Shown: one piece after another, positions 1 to 8,414 of the stretch | Layout of the letters: every line of letters starts with the position of its first letter | How positions within the stretch are numbered: the stretch's first letter is position 1 | DNA from: a virus | Reading direction: 5' to 3' (one strand) | DNA: 39,446 bases | IMG/VR virus record: IMGVR_UViG_3300036832_000764 | Coordinates: 1 to 39,446 of that record | Position numbers and translations under genes: made by a program | Notes under the pieces: model-generated | Seen by the model: only the letters and a program-made list of their open reading frames with translations | Databases searched by the model: none | What the model was told of the DNA's origin: nothing

Positions 1-1404
1 CGCAGCCAGCGTGCGTGCCGACCAGCCGGCCGCGCGCGGCTGCCCCACGCCATAGGAGCGCACTGGCGCGGATGGGTTCTCGATGATGACGAACACGGCC
101 TGTCGTTGCAGGTTCTCAAGGTAGTAAGGGTCGCCGGTCAGCAGCAGCGGAAGGTACGAACAGGCTGGCTGGTGCGCCGAATCCATGACGATCCCGCTGC
201 CCTTAGAATAGGTACCGTCGATGATCTCGGCGATCACGTCCGGCATCGTGTTGCTCCAGTTGTCGAGCACGCTAGCCGGCCCGTACGCCGGCTCGTTTGC
301 TCCCAGCAACTCGAATATGCTGGTCACCGTGCCATCCCCACCGATGGTCAGGTCCACGGGAACCCGGTACTGTTGGTTGTTCGCATCGAGCAGGTAGTTC
401 CACGTCGGCGGTGAGCCGTTCGGCGACAGCACGGTGCCTGGTGGGCCATGCACCGTTGCGTTCACGTATGACGTGCCGGAGGCATAGGTTATGAACGGAT
501 CGCCGGACTGCGCGTTGTACTGCGTCGCGTTCGGATACTGCACCACCGGGTCGATGACGGCGTTGGTATCGCGGTCGCAGTAGTCCCAGGTGAAGGTTCC
601 TGCCGCCTCGCCTTGTGCGATCACGTCCGCCAAACAGGCCGGGTCGTCTTCGTGGCACACGTAGCTTCCCTGCCACGCCGTCAGATGTCCGATGTCTCCG
701 CGGCCGCCGGTCTGCGGCATGTACGGACAGAGACCGGCCATGCCCATGATCTCGTAGCTGACGTGCCCGTAGCTGACCTCCTGACCGCGCGTGAGCCGAG
801 GATCAAAACGGGGCAGCAGCTTGTTGGCGTACAACGAGGCCATGCCCCGCATCGGGAACGGCCACTCGCAGGAAACCCAGCGCCATCGCTGGTACGCCGA
901 GTGTGAGGGGCAGTGCAGGGTGACTGGCGCCAAAAGCTCACTGCCCTCGATCGTCACGTCGTACTCGGGCAGATTGTAGTGCGCGGCGTCCTGCCAGAAT
1001 CCCTGACCGAACACCACACTGACACGCTGCTCCATGCGTCGGATGTCGATGCGGATCGGCGTGTCGGGATGGGTCACGCGGGTGCAACGCTCGGCAAACC
1101 GCATGTCCGGATCGTGGTAGGTGCCGAGATCGGCGCCATCTGATTCATCGAACACGAAGCTTGCACCGGTCATCGCCACCGTCACGCGCAGCGTCCCTGC
1201 GGCCGGCGGCTCGATCGGTGGCCGGTCTGGACGCGGTGGCCGATCTGGCCTGGGTGGCACGTCGATCGGCGGATCGGGCGGCACAGGCTCCGGTGGCGTC
1301 ACCTCGATCGAGCCGCTCGTAGTGCTCTCGAATGTGCCGGTGATTGTCGTGCCGTCCGCAGCGGTTGCCGTGATCGTGCCGGCGATGTGGATCGTGGCGC
1401 TCAT
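1..1404 (-). CDS. Partial unknown protein, paralogue of the PKD-bearing exported protein; no signal peptide
   Basis: Reading frame open from an ATG to the window edge (468 residues visible, 3' end missing). The start overlaps the stop of the holin-like gene by 4 nt (ATGA). The N-terminus (MSATIHIAGTITA) has no signal peptide; residues about 30-65 are a proline-rich hinge containing RPDRPPRPDRPP. From about residue 75 the protein aligns by eye with the core of the 903-aa protein two genes upstream. Shared blocks include FVFDES, YMPQTGGRGDIG, FTWDYCDRDTN, MDSAHQPACSYLPLLLTGD and YYLENLQRQ. The last block resembles helix hairpins of alpha/alpha-toroid polysaccharide lyases or glycosidases, but I do not recognise the family and no catalytic residue is proven. 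It may be a surface-polysaccharide enzyme or adhesin (inference). The tandem relationship is certain; the function is not. Confidence 0.85.
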   Translation of the reverse strand, partial: MSATIHIAGTITATAADGTTITGTFESTTSGSIEVTPPEPVPPDPPIDVPPRPDRPPRPDRPPIEPPAAGTLRVTVAMTGASFVFDESDGADLGTYHDPDMRFAERCTRVTHPDTPIRIDIRRMEQRVSVVFGQGFWQDAAHYNLPEYDVTIEGSELLAPVTLHCPSHSAYQRWRWVSCEWPFPMRGMASLYANKLLPRFDPRLTRGQEVSYGHVSYEIMGMAGLCPYMPQTGGRGDIGHLTAWQGSYVCHEDDPACLADVIAQGEAAGTFTWDYCDRDTNAVIDPVVQYPNATQYNAQSGDPFITYASGTSYVNATVHGPPGTVLSPNGSPPTWNYLLDANNQQYRVPVDLTIGGDGTVTSIFELLGANEPAYGPASVLDNWSNTMPDVIAEIIDGTYSKGSGIVMDSAHQPACSYLPLLLTGDPYYLENLQRQAVFVIIENPSAPVRSYGVGQPRAAGWSARTLAA

Positions 1405-1610
1405 GACTGACCTTTCAGACAGGCGGAGATGACGGGGGTGATCATCCGCTCGCGGGCACTGTCGCGGCGGTCGAGGAACCAGAACAGGCAGACGAGGAAG
1501 GCAGCGTTCAGCAGGATCACCAGTAGGAACTGCGCCGGTAGGGCGGTGAGCACCTTGCTGCTCGCCTCGATGGCGCCATGCGCGATGCCCTTGGCCTCTC
1601 CCTCGGTCAT
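1401..1610 (-). CDS. Small single-TM protein, holin-like
   Basis: A 69-residue protein with a short charged N-terminus, one strongly hydrophobic stretch at about residues 25-45 (AQFLLVILLNAAFLVCLFWF) and then a charged tail beginning LDRRDSARERM. Size and topology match putative holins seen near the end of late operons in proteobacterial phages; holins open the inner membrane at lysis. The gene is translationally coupled on both sides by ATGA overlaps, between the two paralogous large proteins. No endolysin lies beside it in this window, so the lysis role is an inference from topology and position. It could instead be a membrane anchor or chaperone for the neighbouring exported proteins. Confidence 0.6.
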   Translation of the reverse strand: MTEGEAKGIAHGAIEASSKVLTALPAQFLLVILLNAAFLVCLFWFLDRRDSARERMITPVISACLKGQS

Positions 1611-4318
1611 GTCACCGGCCCCTTGATCCCGTACTTGGCTGGGATCGGTATCTTGCCTTGCGACGGGTCAGTGTTTTGAGGGAGGGTCGCGTCCGTCAGC
1701 ATCCGGGTCCACAGCTTTGTCGAGGCCGCTGTCACCTCGGTGTGCCCGGCCTGCCATGCAAGATTCAGCGCCATCCCCAGCAATCCGTAATAGTCGTATT
1801 GGCCATAAGCCATGACCGGCATGACAGTCGGAGACGGCGGACCAGGCGGCCCATAAATATTCGCTTGTTGACCGTTGACGGGATTAGCCCAGAGCGTCAC
1901 GCTCTTTTGCCACATAATTTGGTAATTAGGGTACCATAGGCTCCCTTGGGTGTCCGATGTCTTGGCTCCGTAGATCGTTGGCCAGCCGCTTCCCCAACCA
2001 ACACCACCATCATCGGCCAGTCTTGCGATCTGTTGCTGCACAAACCACGACACGATGGCTGGCCATATCGCAATGGTCGGATGCAGAAAAACGATCATAG
2101 ATAGACCAGACAGACAGATGTCTTCCTGATACTGCTCGTACCATGTCACGGTATTGTCGGGAGAGTTAAGCTCGGTGGATGCCCAGACACCGCCGCTAGT
2201 GCCCGAAAGGCCAGCGGAGCCGGCGACGACATGGAATACGGTTCGTATCGTTGCCGTGCTGTCCAGCGTTTCCGTCTTGAAAAGAGGCGCCCATTGATTA
2301 AGCATCCCTATAAACAACGATTGCGGATGCAACCACGAGGGCGGTGATACTGGCGAGACCTTCGCCGCCGATGCCAGGGTGCGCGCTGTCCATCCCGTCG
2401 ACCTAGCCTGGAGGACCCCGTATGTTCGCACAGCCGCGCTGGGATTTTCCATCAGGTTAAACATAACCTGGCGTTGCAGGTTCTCCAGAAAATAGGAGTC
2501 TCCGGTCAGTAGGTAAGGCACATAGCTCATGGCTGGCTGATGCGACGAGTCCATAGAGACACCGGAACCCACACTGCCATTGCCGCCTGGCACGGTGCTC
2601 TGGGTGATCGTCACAGTACCGGCGAGCGAGCCGAGGTTGAATGGCAGAACCGGCCGCAACGTGGTCAGGCTCTCGACAAACTGCGTGGTAATCGTCCCCC
2701 CGGCGCCGATGGTATAGTTGAATCTGATCTTGGCGTTGGTGGCATCATACATGATACCGGTCTCGAATGTAACGTCCGTTCCGGTGGTGTCGCCGTTGAT
2801 CAGTTGCCCAGGCGGCCCGGTCACATCAACGAAGGTGTAGCCATTGCCGTATGGTACGACAATCAATGGGTCTGACTGATGGCGCGGATCAACGGTCGCG
2901 GCTGGGTAGGTCTGGAAGGCGTCGATAAGATTGTTGGTCGCCGGATCAACATAGTCCCAGTTGTAGCTACCGCCGGTCTCGGCCTCTCCCAGCATGGTTG
3001 CCTTGGCGGACGTATTGCTCTCGTTGCCAAGATACCAAGCCTGCGCCTCCGTCACGATGCCAATGTCCGAGCGTCCGCCGGTCTGCGGCATGTAAGGGGT
3101 CAGGCCATCAAACGTCAGCGGTGTGAAGGGGGTCTGGTTGACCGCCGCGCCAGGGAACGGATCACCGCCGCGCGTCATGCCGAACACGAACTCCGGCAGC
3201 GTCTTCGCGGCATAGATCGTCGCGGCTGACTTCAGTGCGAAGGGCCATGGCTGAGAGACCCAGCGCCAGCGAGCATAGCCGTTGTGATACGGCAGGTTGA
3301 TGGTGACGGGGCCGCCAGTCAGTTCACTCCCCGAGATGACCACGGTGTATGGATCAACCACAACACCGGAGGAGGGATTGTTGAAGTACCCGTAGCCGAC
3401 CACTACCGATACCCGGTTGCCGGTGCTGAGCCGGCGGAAGTCCACCCGGAACAGCGTGCCGGTGACCTTGGTGCGGAAACAGGTTTCGGTGAAGCGCCCG
3501 TCCGGATCGGAATAGGTGCCGAGATTGACTCCGGCAGACTCATCGAACACCAGATTGGCGCCGCCAGCCAGCGTGAACGTCGCGCGCAACGTGCCGGGAG
3601 TGACCGTGCTCGATGTGATCGAGGTGTTCGCCGTGGCGGTGATCGTGGGCGTCGCCGTGATCTTCATCGTCACGACAGCGGTTCTGGTCCCGTCCGTGGC
3701 GTAGGTGTGGCCGGTCGCACCGGCCACCGTGAAGCTGGTAGGACCGCCGCTGACAGTGCCGGCGACCACACCGCCGCCATCGCCCCAGTTTACCGTGCCG
3801 GTCATCTGAGCGGCCGTCTTGGTCGGATCGCTGCATGTGAACTGAGCCACCGCAGCGGTGTAGGGCGTGCCCGTTGTCGCGGTCAGGGTAAGACCGGTGC
3901 CGGTGATGGTGATGGATGATGCCGGGTTGACGGTCATCGAACTGTTCGCGGTGCCGATAACCGTGGGCGTCGCCGTGAGCTTCATCGTGGCGTTTACGGT
4001 GAACGGCCCTGCTGCCGAATAGGTATGCGACGGTCCCGCCACCTGAAAGTTCGTCGGGCCGCCGGTCACGGTTCCGGCCATGACACCGGTCCCGTCACCA
4101 AAGTCCACGGTACCGGTCATCTGCGCTGCGGTCTTCGTCGGGTCACTGCACGCGAAGTTGGCGACCGTTCCGGTGAACGGAGTGCCCGCTGTGGCGGTCA
4201 GTACCAGAGGATCGCCAGTGATCGTTGTGGTGGGACCGAGGCCACTGTTGCCAGCCCGCCAGGCGGTCCCGACGATCGCTGCGCCGCCGAGCAGAAACGC
4301 ACGCCTCTTGTTCATCAT
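1607..4318 (-). CDS. 903-aa exported protein: twin-arginine-like signal, two PKD-like repeats, unknown core
   Basis: The frame is open further upstream, but the start chosen is the tandem ATG ATG at 4318/4315, which overlaps the previous stop. It gives MMNKRRAFLLGGAA, a twin-arginine-type signal (RRxFL followed by a hydrophobic run). Residues about 30-125 and 126-235 are two homologous PKD-like modules (VDFGDG/HTYSAAG and VNWGDG/HTYATDG). From about residue 240 the core matches the signal-less paralogue at the window's left end: YMPQTGGRSDIG, YNWDYVDPATN, MDSSHQPAMSYVPYLLTGD (near residue 588), FLENLQRQ. The core's repeated hydrophobic helices suggest an alpha/alpha toroid, as in some polysaccharide lyases (weak inference). 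PKD modules usually mediate extracellular binding. The C-terminal half (about 1.8-2.5 kb) looks lower in G+C than its surroundings, suggesting separate acquisition. Confidence 0.8.
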   Translation of the reverse strand: MMNKRRAFLLGGAAIVGTAWRAGNSGLGPTTTITGDPLVLTATAGTPFTGTVANFACSDPTKTAAQMTGTVDFGDGTGVMAGTVTGGPTNFQVAGPSHTYSAAGPFTVNATMKLTATPTVIGTANSSMTVNPASSITITGTGLTLTATTGTPYTAAVAQFTCSDPTKTAAQMTGTVNWGDGGGVVAGTVSGGPTSFTVAGATGHTYATDGTRTAVVTMKITATPTITATANTSITSSTVTPGTLRATFTLAGGANLVFDESAGVNLGTYSDPDGRFTETCFRTKVTGTLFRVDFRRLSTGNRVSVVVGYGYFNNPSSGVVVDPYTVVISGSELTGGPVTINLPYHNGYARWRWVSQPWPFALKSAATIYAAKTLPEFVFGMTRGGDPFPGAAVNQTPFTPLTFDGLTPYMPQTGGRSDIGIVTEAQAWYLGNESNTSAKATMLGEAETGGSYNWDYVDPATNNLIDAFQTYPAATVDPRHQSDPLIVVPYGNGYTFVDVTGPPGQLINGDTTGTDVTFETGIMYDATNAKIRFNYTIGAGGTITTQFVESLTTLRPVLPFNLGSLAGTVTITQSTVPGGNGSVGSGVSMDSSHQPAMSYVPYLLTGDSYFLENLQRQVMFNLMENPSAAVRTYGVLQARSTGWTARTLASAAKVSPVSPPSWLHPQSLFIGMLNQWAPLFKTETLDSTATIRTVFHVVAGSAGLSGTSGGVWASTELNSPDNTVTWYEQYQEDICLSGLSMIVFLHPTIAIWPAIVSWFVQQQIARLADDGGVGWGSGWPTIYGAKTSDTQGSLWYPNYQIMWQKSVTLWANPVNGQQANIYGPPGPPSPTVMPVMAYGQYDYYGLLGMALNLAWQAGHTEVTAASTKLWTRMLTDATLPQNTDPSQGKIPIPAKYGIKGPVT
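3600..4240 (-). repeat. Tandem PKD-like module duplication (about 315-bp period)
   Basis: Two adjacent coding repeats of about 105 codons each. The shared core CSDPTKTAAQMTGTV is identical in both copies and is followed by DFGDGTG or NWGDGGG. The DNA has diverged at many third positions while the protein core is kept, so the duplication is not very recent and the module is under protein-level selection. Confidence 0.85.
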
Positions 4319-5304
4319 GGGATGCCTACGACGTTGCCGCCCCCGAAGAAGGTCGCGGTGTGACTGGTCGAGGTGTTGCCCTCTAGGAAGTAGATGACAC
4401 CGCCGAGCGTGTGGATGGCGGCGGCCGACTGAAGGTCCATCACGCAGTACCTCAGCGAGTTGCTGGTATTGAGACCCTGGTTCGTGCTCTCGGTGGCATA
4501 GTTGATGCAGTTGTTGCTGTCGGCGGTCGCGAGCTTCTGGATCGTGGTGTTGTGCCACTCGAAGTAACCGCCCTCCGGCATGTCGACGCACGCGCCATGC
4601 AAGGACTCGTAGAAGCCGCCATAGGAATAGAGGTTGGACGCCCTGCACTTGATGGCGTGCGCCTCCAGAGGATTGCGGCTGTCGACATTGATGAGCGTGA
4701 CCGAGGTCGCGGCGCCGAAATAGGCGTTGTGGGTCAAACTCCCGGTGTTGTTGGGCAGGCCATTGTGCAACAGCCGGGTGTTGGCCACAGTGATACGCAC
4801 CACCGCCGGGTTGGATGAGCCGATGCCGTTCTGATTGTCGTGGAGGAAGCCGCCGACGACGGTGTTGACGCTGCCGGCGCCGTCCGAGGAAATGCGGATG
4901 GCGCTGGTCAGATCACCGCCGGTCCAGAACGCATTGTCGGTGCCGACACCAGTGATTTCGCCTGGGTAGACGAGGATGTTCGGTGCGAATAATTCGATGG
5001 CGCCTTTGCCACCTCCTGCCAAAGACCCCGGCGGCACATGGTTGAAGTCCCAGACACAGCCTCTGAAATCCAGCAGGATGCTCTTGTTGATGGTTAGCGA
5101 TTCTGCGGGTTGGGCCGGGTCAACGACGATGCGGTCGAAGTCGGAGGCGGCAGCGAGCGCGGCGGCGATGGTGGCATAGGTCTGGCCGGGGCCGACGCGG
5201 CGGAGTGTTCCGGAGAAGGCAGCGCCCGGTTCTGCCGCCTGCCGCCAGCCGCCGAGCGAGAGGGCACCGAGGCCAGCCAGTACATGGCGCCGGCTCAGTT
5301 CCAC
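4315..5304 (-). CDS. Exported right-handed beta-helix protein with twin-arginine signal
   Basis: A 329-residue protein. The GTG start lies inside the end of the upstream gene (10-nt overlap). The N-terminus MELSRRHVLAGLGALSLGG is a textbook-like twin-arginine signal (SRRxxLAG then a hydrophobic run). GPGQTYATIAAALAAA at about residues 38-53 is the opening pattern of right-handed parallel beta-helix proteins of the pectate-lyase superfamily. It is followed by short repetitive beta rungs (INKSILLDFRG, NTRLLHN, VTLINVDSRN, NNCINYA). Such folds occur in phage tail-spike depolymerases and in bacterial polysaccharide lyases. A substrate cannot be read from sequence. The export signal is odd for a virion tail spike and suggests secretion by the host, or a retained host-derived domain. 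Confidence 0.75.
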   Translation of the reverse strand: MELSRRHVLAGLGALSLGGWRQAAEPGAAFSGTLRRVGPGQTYATIAAALAAASDFDRIVVDPAQPAESLTINKSILLDFRGCVWDFNHVPPGSLAGGGKGAIELFAPNILVYPGEITGVGTDNAFWTGGDLTSAIRISSDGAGSVNTVVGGFLHDNQNGIGSSNPAVVRITVANTRLLHNGLPNNTGSLTHNAYFGAATSVTLINVDSRNPLEAHAIKCRASNLYSYGGFYESLHGACVDMPEGGYFEWHNTTIQKLATADSNNCINYATESTNQGLNTSNSLRYCVMDLQSAAAIHTLGGVIYFLEGNTSTSHTATFFGGGNVVGIP

Positions 5305-6083
5305 GCAGCGAACCCGGAGGGTAGCGTGGTCAGGATGAACGGGGTGCCGCCTGTGCCGGTGGTATTGAGCGTGGCCCCGGCCGGCGCCTGCACGCCGAAC
5401 ATGATGAAGACGTTCGGGAACGAGCCATAATCAGTTAGGGGTATGCCCCCGGTGGTGGTTCCGGGGTTCTGTTGGGCGAGACTCTGGGCGTTCCATGTCG
5501 GCGGCGAGGTGCCCTGATATGTCAGGTTCGCGACCCACAGTAAGTTGTTTGAAAGATCGAGAGCGAAGCCCAACACGTCATCATTATTCTGGCACGCCGC
5601 CGCCGAGCCGTTGGTGTTGACCCCGTTGTGGGTCACGATCATGCCTTGGGCACTAATATTGTTCGACATGACGAAGCCATAGGTCGTCAGATCACCGGTC
5701 TGACCAAATCCTGCGGTCAGCGATGAAGAAGCCAAGCCGGTCGCGAGTTGCGCCACGTAATCCGTGCTGGTGTTGAGGCATTTGATCTCGAAATAGAACT
5801 TTCCGCCACCGGTCGTGCCACTCCGGCTCGTGGTGGTGCGAACGGACCTGCCTGTGCTGTCCGGTGCAATGGCTGTCAGGTTGCCGCCCGATAGCGTGAT
5901 GCCGGAATTGTGGGCCGGGTCCCAGGTCGTCGCCCCACCACCCGTCACAACGGTCGGCTGGACATTAGGACCATAGCGTTTGGCGCCAAATCCGAGCGGC
6001 TGGTTCGTGGCATTCGGCGAGACCGGCTGTGCCGTCGCAGCCACCGCCGACAGCGCGAACCACAGAGCCAGAAACCACCGCAT
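5295..6083 (-). CDS. Exported SPRY-like (concanavalin-type) domain protein
   Basis: The ATG at 6083 overlaps the upstream stop (ATGA) and gives MRWFLALWFALSAVAATAQ, a Sec-type signal with a likely cleavage after ATA. The 262-residue protein continues with a pattern I recognise as SPRY-like. The visible blocks are NSGITLSGGNLTA, VRTTTSRSG, GKFYFEIKCL, then YGFVMSNN, DDVLGFALDLSNNLLWVA and a closing TLPSGFAAWN. SPRY-like beta-sandwiches are known in phage proteins of unknown role and in eukaryotic binding proteins; they bind ligands rather than catalyse. It may be a receptor- or glycan-binding component of the exported set. Longer upstream extensions of the frame were rejected because they overlap the neighbour in a shadow frame. 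Confidence 0.72.
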   Translation of the reverse strand: MRWFLALWFALSAVAATAQPVSPNATNQPLGFGAKRYGPNVQPTVVTGGGATTWDPAHNSGITLSGGNLTAIAPDSTGRSVRTTTSRSGTTGGGKFYFEIKCLNTSTDYVAQLATGLASSSLTAGFGQTGDLTTYGFVMSNNISAQGMIVTHNGVNTNGSAAACQNNDDVLGFALDLSNNLLWVANLTYQGTSPPTWNAQSLAQQNPGTTTGGIPLTDYGSFPNVFIMFGVQAPAGATLNTTGTGGTPFILTTLPSGFAAWN

Positions 6084-6781
6084 CAGTTGTACCCGTAACC
6101 GGCGATGGCACGGGCATCCGATGCGATCACCGATACCGCATTGGCCGAGGGCGCGAGGTTGTAAGCGTCGCCCGGCTTGATGCAGATCGTGGAGCCGGAT
6201 GAGGACGTGCCAGCCGCAGTGCTGAGTTCGTTGATACACAAATTCGTGGTGGCCACCAACGGATTGACGATGAAGCCGCCCTTGAGACGATGATTGGCGG
6301 ACAACGCATTGACCGCCGTGCCGGCTGTAGTCGTGGCGACATCCAGCGCGGTGACGGTGACGGTGCCTGGCATGATGGCCACCGGCAGTGCACCGGTCCC
6401 CCCGCCTTGGACGCCGACAAGGCTGGTCGGCGGCGTGCCGGGAGCACTGACGCCGGCCTTCAAGTCGAGGTCGATCTGCTTCCAACACGCCATCGCGGTG
6501 ATCGAGCCGGTACAGGCAGCGGTATCGCCCTTGGTTCCGAGGGTCACGATGGACCCATCCGCCGCGTTCACCGGTCCCTCGCCTGCCGGATTGATGAGCC
6601 AGCTTTGCGTCAGCACGCCAGGATTGGTGATGACGTGCTTGAACATCGACGTGCCGCCGACAACCACTCCGGCCATCGGCGTCAGTGTTCCGGTCGTCGG
6701 CACCGTGATGCTGATGGTCGTGTCAGTCGCCCAAGCGGATGCCGGCAGCAGGGCGAGGCAGGCAAACAGTAGCTTCTTCAT
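6083..6781 (-). CDS. Exported protein with Sec signal and a tail-tip-like C-terminus
   Basis: A 232-residue protein preceded by a strong ribosome-binding site (GAGGGGG, 5 nt before ATG). MKKLLFACLALLPASAWA is a classical Sec signal with AWA cleavage. The rest is Thr/Ala/Gly/Val-rich beta-type sequence. The last about 65 residues (KGGFIVNPLVATTNLCIN, ICIKPGDAYNLAP, VSVIASDARAIAGYGYN) resemble small jelly-roll or capping modules at the ends of phage structural proteins (inference). Paired cysteines (TAACTGSITAMACW; LCIN/TICI) would be compatible with disulfides in an exported protein. Enzymatic function is not evident. Confidence 0.68.
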   Translation of the reverse strand: MKKLLFACLALLPASAWATDTTISITVPTTGTLTPMAGVVVGGTSMFKHVITNPGVLTQSWLINPAGEGPVNAADGSIVTLGTKGDTAACTGSITAMACWKQIDLDLKAGVSAPGTPPTSLVGVQGGGTGALPVAIMPGTVTVTALDVATTTAGTAVNALSANHRLKGGFIVNPLVATTNLCINELSTAAGTSSSGSTICIKPGDAYNLAPSANAVSVIASDARAIAGYGYN

Positions 6782-6797
6782 CAGGTCCCCCTCGCGG

Positions 6798-8414
6798 CTA
6801 CAGCGCCGCTGGCAAGTAGATCAGGTTGCAGGTTTGCGAGAAGTCGAGGCTGTTGGTGCAGCCGGTCACCGCCGTGGCGGTGATGGTAATCGGCGCCGAC
6901 GTGAACGGGCTGTTGGAGAACGAGGTGTCGGTCACACGCACCGTGATCGAGTAAGTGCCCGGTGGCTGTACCCCGTTGGTCAGCAGGTGGTTGCTTCCCG
7001 ACGGGGAGATGACGAACCGGCCAGAGTCGGTGCCACCGAGCGGACCATAGCCGCCAGTGAAGGTTCCGCTGGAGACGATGGTGGTGAAATCACCGACCGC
7101 TGTGCCGCTCGCTGAATTGCCGGGGAAGCTGCTGGGAGATAGCGACACCGCCGTTATCGTCGGTCCCGCAGTCGTGCCAGAGATGGTGATCGGGGCCGAG
7201 GTGAATGGCGAATTCGTAAAGGCCGCATCGGTGGCCCGCACCGTGACGCTGTAGGTGCCGGTGGCCGCCACACCATTCGTCGCAATCTGGTTGCCGTTCA
7301 CGATCTGGAATTGCGAAGGGTTGGTGCCGCCCAGAGGACCGTAGGTGCCACCGAACGATCCGGCGGAAACCGTCGTGCTCAGTGTGCCGACGATCGTGCC
7401 GCTGGCCGAACCGCCGATGAAGTTGGTCGGGGATAACGCGACCGCGTTGATGGTAGCCGGAGGAGCCGTGCCGGTAATCGGGATTGCCACCGAGGTGAAC
7501 GGCGAATTGCTGAAGCTCGCATCCGTGCCGGTGATGGTGATCGAGTAGCTGCCTGCCGGCTGGGTGCCGTTCAGCACGAGGTTGCTGCCGGCAATGCGGA
7601 ACTTCGATCCGTCAGTGCCACCCGGACCCGAGTAGGTGCCACTGAAGGTGCCGGACGAGACCGTGGTGCTGATGGTGCCCACGATGGTGCCGTCGCCGGA
7701 GCCGCCGGGGAAGTTGTTGTTGCTCAACTGGATGCTGGAGATGGTGGGCGGCCCTGCGGTGCCACAGACCGTCAGCGCACCACCGGTCAGGATCACGACA
7801 GTGCCGATGGGCTGGCCGACACAGGTGGTTGGCAGGCCGGAAACTGCGAGAGTTCCGGTCAGTGAGGTTCGGGCGGAGTTGTTGCCGATGCTGATCGTGC
7901 TCGCTGATCCGCCGAGTGCCATGCCGCTCGCCGTCGAATCATAGGTCGTGGCCTGGAGTGGACCCGCGACCGTGAACTGATTGGCCGTGCCGCCGGCATT
8001 CATCTGCACCGGGTTATTGAAAATGCCGCTGCTGCCGCAGGCGCCAGCCGCCAGCAGACGCCCGGTCGTATCGGCGTAGGTCGCGCATTGACCGGCGACC
8101 ACGGGAGGGGTCGGGCCTACAGTGAACGTTCCGGTCGCTATGGCCCAGTCAGTCAGGTCGTTATGATTGAGTATCACCGCGCCAGTTTTGCCGGCGACCG
8201 AGGTCACGCCGCCGACCGGCGCCGGCTGACAGTTGAGCACCGTGCCGTTCCAGGAAAGCGGGCCAGAGCAGGCTGGCAGATCGAGCTTCTTGGCCCACCA
8301 CATATTCACTTCGTCGGCGGTCGGCACGTAGCGGTCGGACCAGTTTGGCGATGACTGCGCAAGTACGGTTGCGGGCAGCAGGAACAGCAGCAGGGCGGCA
8401 AGAAGCTTACGCAT
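6798..8414 (-). CDS. Tail-fibre-like protein with Sec signal and three cadherin-like repeats
   Basis: The ATG at 8414 overlaps the zinc-ribbon gene by 8 nt and gives MRKLLAALLLFLLPATVLAQ, a clear Sec signal. The mature part starts with a phage-fibre-type opener (WSDRYVPTADEVNMWWAKK). It then has VTSVAGKTGAVILNHNDLTDW, a motif widespread in tail fibres. Residues about 225-525 hold three repeats of about 98 residues of cadherin/Ig-like character, each ending FTSxxIxITxT. Total length is 538 residues. The combination of tail-fibre motifs with an export signal is unusual, because virion proteins are normally assembled in the cytoplasm. Similar signal-bearing fibre-like proteins seem to recur in alphaproteobacterial prophages, from general memory and unverified. 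Confidence 0.75.
   Translation of the reverse strand: MRKLLAALLLFLLPATVLAQSSPNWSDRYVPTADEVNMWWAKKLDLPACSGPLSWNGTVLNCQPAPVGGVTSVAGKTGAVILNHNDLTDWAIATGTFTVGPTPPVVAGQCATYADTTGRLLAAGACGSSGIFNNPVQMNAGGTANQFTVAGPLQATTYDSTASGMALGGSASTISIGNNSARTSLTGTLAVSGLPTTCVGQPIGTVVILTGGALTVCGTAGPPTISSIQLSNNNFPGGSGDGTIVGTISTTVSSGTFSGTYSGPGGTDGSKFRIAGSNLVLNGTQPAGSYSITITGTDASFSNSPFTSVAIPITGTAPPATINAVALSPTNFIGGSASGTIVGTLSTTVSAGSFGGTYGPLGGTNPSQFQIVNGNQIATNGVAATGTYSVTVRATDAAFTNSPFTSAPITISGTTAGPTITAVSLSPSSFPGNSASGTAVGDFTTIVSSGTFTGGYGPLGGTDSGRFVISPSGSNHLLTNGVQPPGTYSITVRVTDTSFSNSPFTSAPITITATAVTGCTNSLDFSQTCNLIYLPAAL
6850..7745 (-). repeat. Three cadherin/Ig-like coding repeats (about 295-bp period)
   Basis: Three successive modules in the fibre-like protein share GTYSITVRxTDxxFxNSPFTSAPITI and YGPLGGT cores. 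The copies differ moderately from each other. A repeated beta-sandwich stalk of this kind typically spaces a binding tip from its anchor. Confidence 0.8.
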
